Source: Pseudomonadota bacterium (lineage in GTDB: Bacteria; Pseudomonadota; Gammaproteobacteria; Burkholderiales; JABEVD01). From it: a DNA stretch of 64,000 bases. Shown here one piece after another: positions 60,729 through 64,000 of the stretch; the first letter of the stretch is position 1, and each line of letters starts with the position of its first letter. The translations under genes and the position numbers were made by a program. The notes under the pieces are model-generated. The model did no database searches. It was given only the letters and a program-made list of their open reading frames with translations, and was not told the DNA's origin. The stretch spans positions 124,001-188,000 of the forward strand of contig JAJZTQ010000001.1 of assembly GCA_021848825.1 (NCBI GenBank). The letters are read 5' to 3'.

Positions 60729-61997
60729 ATGAAAACAGAGACGATAGGGATGCCGGCCAGGCTGCCGCTGGAGGAAATTTCACAATTCGTTCTTGAGGAA
60801 AAGAGCAGGGTATCCGGGAGATTCGGCGAGATCCTCGTCAGGAGCGCTTTCCAGCCGATCTACAGCCTCGCGCACAGGCGTCCTGTCGGCTTCGAGGCGC
60901 TCTTGAGACCCTATAGCGAGGAAAGGCTGCTCTCCCCGCTCGCCCTGTTCAGCACGGTAAAGGAAGATTCGGAAAGCGTCATGCTCGACAGGCTTTGCAG
61001 GCTTGTACATGTCCGCAATTTCCTTCTGCAGGGGGATGAAACCAGCTGGATCTTCCTCAACATCAATCCGAAAGTGACGGTCGTCGGAAGAAGATACGGG
61101 GAATTCTTCGCTTCCCTCCTGGAGGAAAACTGCGTTGCGCCGCACCGGGTCGTCGTTGAAATACTCGAGAGCCAGATTCAGGACGAGGCGCTGCTTTCGG
61201 ACGCAGTCAGCTATTACAAGGAACTCGGCTGCCTGGTCGCGATAGACGATTTCGGTTCGGGTGAATCGAATTTCGACCGGCTCTGGCGAATCGGCCCGCA
61301 TATCGTGAAGCTTGACAGGAGCATCATTTCACAGGCCGCCACCAACCTCAAGGTGAGGCGCGTTGTACCGAATCTCATCAAGCTGATCCATGAAACGGGA
61401 AGTCTTGCCCTGATGGAAGGCGTGGAAAACGAGGATGAGGCGATGATATCGATGAATTCAGGCGCAGATTTCGTCCAGGGATACTATTTCGCAAGGCCTG
61501 CGGAGATGCTTTCCGAAGCTTCCAAGGGGGTGGCGGCCTTGCTCGGAATTTGCGAGAAATTCAAGCAGGTATCGGTAAGGGAGCAGGACCAGTACCAGAA
61601 AGAGCTGGGGCCCTACATCAAGGCGTTCGAAGGAATGGTTCGTTTGCTTTCAGCCTCGATTGACATGAAGAAGGCGAGCGCGGATTTCCTCCAGCTTGCA
61701 AGGGCCGAGCGCTGCTTCGTGCTTGACAACGAGGGAAGGCAGCTCGGAAGCAGCTTCGTGTCCGACAAGACCCTGTGCACTGAAGATCCCCGGTTTCTGC
61801 CGCTTCATGACGCAAAGGACGCCATATGGCTGCGCCGCCATTATTTCAGGCGGGCGATAGCGAAACCCGGAGAGGTGCAGATCAGCCGGCCTTATCTTTC
61901 GATAGCAAGCGGAAACATGTGTGTGACGCTTTCGATTGCACTCGAAGGCGAAAACGCCAGGCTCGTCCTCTGCGGCGATATTTTCTGGGATGACTGA
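60729..61997 (+). CDS. EAL-domain cyclic di-GMP phosphodiesterase with C-terminal sensory extension
   Basis: 422 residues. EAL domain at ~30-275 with a complete active-site set: FEALLR (Glu56), FLNINP, VVEILES, AIDDFGSGESNFDRL, VKLDRSII and LMEGVENEDE, ending QGYYFARP. It should therefore hydrolyse c-di-GMP. Residues ~290-422 form a PAS/Cache-like domain (AERCFVLDNEGRQLGSSFV ... RPYLSIASGNMCVTLSIAL), an uncommon C-terminal placement. No membrane helix. Probably transcribed from the sigma-54 promoter with the small peptide. Confidence 0.92.
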   Translation: MKTETIGMPARLPLEEISQFVLEEKSRVSGRFGEILVRSAFQPIYSLAHRRPVGFEALLRPYSEERLLSPLALFSTVKEDSESVMLDRLCRLVHVRNFLLQGDETSWIFLNINPKVTVVGRRYGEFFASLLEENCVAPHRVVVEILESQIQDEALLSDAVSYYKELGCLVAIDDFGSGESNFDRLWRIGPHIVKLDRSIISQAATNLKVRRVVPNLIKLIHETGSLALMEGVENEDEAMISMNSGADFVQGYYFARPAEMLSEASKGVAALLGICEKFKQVSVREQDQYQKELGPYIKAFEGMVRLLSASIDMKKASADFLQLARAERCFVLDNEGRQLGSSFVSDKTLCTEDPRFLPLHDAKDAIWLRRHYFRRAIAKPGEVQISRPYLSIASGNMCVTLSIALEGENARLVLCGDIFWDD

Positions 61998-62269
61998 GAT
62001 CCTGCTCCCCTGAAAACGGCAAGCTGACAACCCAGTTTCATTTCAACATTCCCAGATCCCGGCGCGTAAAGGGCCTTATGGATTCCCATGGCGAAAATTC
62101 GCTGTCAAAGTCTTTATGGATTTATCAGATAGATAAGGCCGGAAAATTAAGTAGAAGTTAAGCAAAATTTGAGTAAAATTCCGGAAGCGATTCGGGGCGT
62201 GGACACAGGGATTCTCGAAATAGCGATACAGAGCCGCCCGATCTAGACGAGATAACATGGAGAAAACAA
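61998..62269 (+). other. gene-free gap before the multihaem cytochrome
   Basis: 272 bases, AT-rich in the middle (62090-62185). It holds a small inverted repeat TTATC-N5-GATAA near 62120 and two near-copies of CTTTATGGATT about 40 bases apart. No convincing -35/-10 pair, RNA or ORF is seen. It probably contains the cytochrome promoter. Confidence 0.4.
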
Positions 62270-64000
62270 ATGAATTTGGGAACAGCCTCGCTGAAGTTGT
62301 TGGGTGCCGCATTGGCGGCGATGGTCGCAGGCTCCGCACTGGCTGATGCGCCTTCGTCCGACCTCGCCCTGGTCAAGAAGGGCGAATATCTGGCTCACCT
62401 GGGCGACTGTGTTGCCTGTCATACTGCGCCTGGCGGCAAGCCGCTCGCCGGCGGGCTGGAAATGAAAACGCCCTTCGGTGTCATTCATTCCACCAATATC
62501 ACGCCGGACAAGGCGGACGGCATCGGCGCCTATACTTTCGAAGAGTTCGACCGCGCGATGCGGCGCGGCGTGGCGCGCGATGGCCACAATCTTTACCCGG
62601 CCATGCCCTATCCTTCATTCGCGAGAATCGCGCAGGATGACATGAGGGCCCTCTATGCCTATCTCATGCATGGCGTGGCGCCCGTATCCGAGCCCAACAA
62701 GCCCAATGACATGAAGTTCCCGTTCAATATCCGCCTGGGGCTCGCAGGCTGGAACATGGTCTTCCTGGATAAAGGCGCCTTCCGCTATGATCCTGCCCAC
62801 AGCCCGCAGTGGAATCGGGGCGCCTATATCGTCCAGGGTCTGGGTCACTGCGGTTCCTGCCATACGCCGCGCGGACTGGGTTTCGAGGAGAAGGCCATGA
62901 GCGATTCCGGCAGCGACGGCAGGTACTTCCTGGCAGGAGCGGATGTCGAGCACTGGCGCGCCGTCAATCTGCGCAATATCTGGACCGGCCCCGAGATCGC
63001 ACAGTTCCTGAAGACGGGTGAGAATAATCGCGGTACGGCCTACGGCGGCATGGCCGAAGTGGTCCACTTCAGCTCTCAGCACTTCACGCCTGGGGATCTG
63101 GCCGCGGTCGGCGAGTACATTCATTCGCTTTCACCCAATCCAGATGAAGCGCCGGGAGCTAACGCCGTGTCGGTGGACGTTGCACAAACCAGCAAGGAGA
63201 TCTATGCCACCCGCGGCGGCCTGGGCTATGTGCAGTTCTGCGCCACCTGCCACCAGAGCGACGGCAAGGGCGCGACCCGCTTCTTCCCCACGCTGGCAGG
63301 CAATACTTCCATCCAGGCAAACGATCCGGCTTCCCTCATCCACGTCATGCTGACGGGCTCCGCATCGCCTCAAACCCTCTCGTCCCCGCATGTTTTCTCG
63401 ATGCCTTCCTATTCCGTGCTGAATGACCAGGAACTCGCGGAAATCGCCACTTTCGTCCGGACGCACTGGGGCAACAAGGGAAGCCCTGTGACGGCGGAAG
63501 AGATTCACAAGATGCGAAAGGCTTTGGAACTGAAGCATGTTGAACCGCCGAAATTCAATCCGCCTCGTTATGCAGATATGCTGAAGAGCGCCAATGCAAG
63601 CCAGCTGATCTACGGCATGCAGCTGATGCGCGATACCAAGCGCCTGCTGCCGAACTATGTGGGAGGCGGACTGAACTGCGACAGCTGCCATATCAATGGC
63701 GGAACGATGGCGCTTGGCTCACCCTATGTCGGGGTCGCGGCCCAGTTTCCGAGCTACAATCCCCGCGCCGGCCGCATCATCGACTTCAAGGATCGCGTCA
63801 ATGGTTGCATGCTGCGTTCGATGGCAGGAAAACCGCTGGACAAGAACTCGAACGAGATGAACGCGATGATTGCCTACATGGACTGGATGCGAAATGGCTA
63901 TCAGATGAAGCAGAAGATCCCTGGCCGCGGCGTCGGGAAAATCAGCAAGAGCATCGTGCCCAACGCGGCGAACGGGAAGGAAGTCTACAATCATTCCTGC
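62270..64000 (+). CDS. multihaem cytochrome c: AdhB-like three-haem module fused to TsdA-like module (cut at right edge)
   Basis: 577 codons are open to the window edge, so the track misses it. Signal peptide (LKLLGAALAAMVAGSALA). Residues ~30-425 match the three-haem cytochrome subunit of membrane alcohol/gluconate dehydrogenases, with CVACH (47), CGSCH (194) and CATCH (324). Residues ~440-577 match thiosulfate dehydrogenase TsdA: NYVGGGLNCDSCHINGG (haem at 470) and RVNGCMLRSMAGKPL, whose Cys513 aligns with the TsdA haem-ligand Cys. The next haem motif begins with the Cys at the last base. GGAGA precedes the ATG. Thiosulfate as substrate is inference. Confidence 0.85.
   Translation, partial: MNLGTASLKLLGAALAAMVAGSALADAPSSDLALVKKGEYLAHLGDCVACHTAPGGKPLAGGLEMKTPFGVIHSTNITPDKADGIGAYTFEEFDRAMRRGVARDGHNLYPAMPYPSFARIAQDDMRALYAYLMHGVAPVSEPNKPNDMKFPFNIRLGLAGWNMVFLDKGAFRYDPAHSPQWNRGAYIVQGLGHCGSCHTPRGLGFEEKAMSDSGSDGRYFLAGADVEHWRAVNLRNIWTGPEIAQFLKTGENNRGTAYGGMAEVVHFSSQHFTPGDLAAVGEYIHSLSPNPDEAPGANAVSVDVAQTSKEIYATRGGLGYVQFCATCHQSDGKGATRFFPTLAGNTSIQANDPASLIHVMLTGSASPQTLSSPHVFSMPSYSVLNDQELAEIATFVRTHWGNKGSPVTAEEIHKMRKALELKHVEPPKFNPPRYADMLKSANASQLIYGMQLMRDTKRLLPNYVGGGLNCDSCHINGGTMALGSPYVGVAAQFPSYNPRAGRIIDFKDRVNGCMLRSMAGKPLDKNSNEMNAMIAYMDWMRNGYQMKQKIPGRGVGKISKSIVPNAANGKEVYNHSC

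Overview
The window looks like the chromosome of a Gram-negative, respiratory betaproteobacterium. A Nitrosomonadales-type lineage (iron- or sulfur-oxidising relatives such as Gallionellaceae) is the best guess. The evidence is the mdh // sdhCDAB-sdhE-gltA-sucAB-lpdA order, SdhE and YgfX, an alternative complex III in place of a visible bc1, exosortase H, an N-type ATPase and a thiosulfate-dehydrogenase-like cytochrome. The genus is an inference that the sequence alone cannot settle. No tRNA, rRNA, IS element, prophage or CRISPR array was seen.

Layout. 1-2.1 kb: the start of a chemoreceptor gene behind a consensus sigma-28 promoter, a carboxymuconolactone-decarboxylase-like protein and an Old Yellow Enzyme. 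2.2-3.6 kb: an unusual HTH / ferredoxin / flavin-reductase fusion. 3.5-14.5 kb: a TCA block, with mdh divergent from a tightly packed sdhCDABE-gltA-sucA-sucB-lpdA operon. 14.5-20 kb: housekeeping genes (DUF2802, PHP phosphoesterase, YciO, site-2 protease, trpS, scpAB). 20-27.8 kb: alternative complex III (actA, split actB1/actB2, actC-F) with a candidate Fur box and a separate short upstream transcription unit, ending in a strong terminator. 27.8-30.7 kb: a cobalamin riboswitch, btuB and btuF. 30.8-35.2 kb: pyrG-kdsA-eno-ftsB-ygfX. 35.2-39 kb: two small unknown proteins, then a ModA-like periplasmic protein and a Tat-exported DsrE-like protein next to a divergent LysR regulator. 39-44.4 kb: a nearly complete molybdenum-cofactor cluster around a ModE-type operator. 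44.4-51 kb: an AhpD-like protein, a DUF4197 protein, a subtilase with a C-terminal sorting signal facing its probable exosortase (XrtH) pair, and a GGDEF protein. 51-60.4 kb: a hexose-6-P mutarotase, then a P-type proton ATPase directly downstream of an N-type F1Fo operon lacking atpR. 60.5-64 kb: a sigma-54 promoter, a 31-residue membrane peptide and an EAL protein, then a multihaem cytochrome cut by the window edge that joins an AdhB-like three-haem module to a TsdA-like module.

How it works together. Succinate dehydrogenase and 2-oxoglutarate dehydrogenase feed quinone and NADH pools. Alternative complex III would oxidise quinol and reduce periplasmic carriers. The multihaem fusion probably oxidises a periplasmic substrate, possibly thiosulfate. 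The N-ATPase and P-type ATPase look like an ATP-driven ion-extrusion module rather than the main ATP synthase. Moco synthesis implies molybdoenzymes elsewhere in the genome. Genes are very compact: eight of nine convergent gene pairs overlap or abut.
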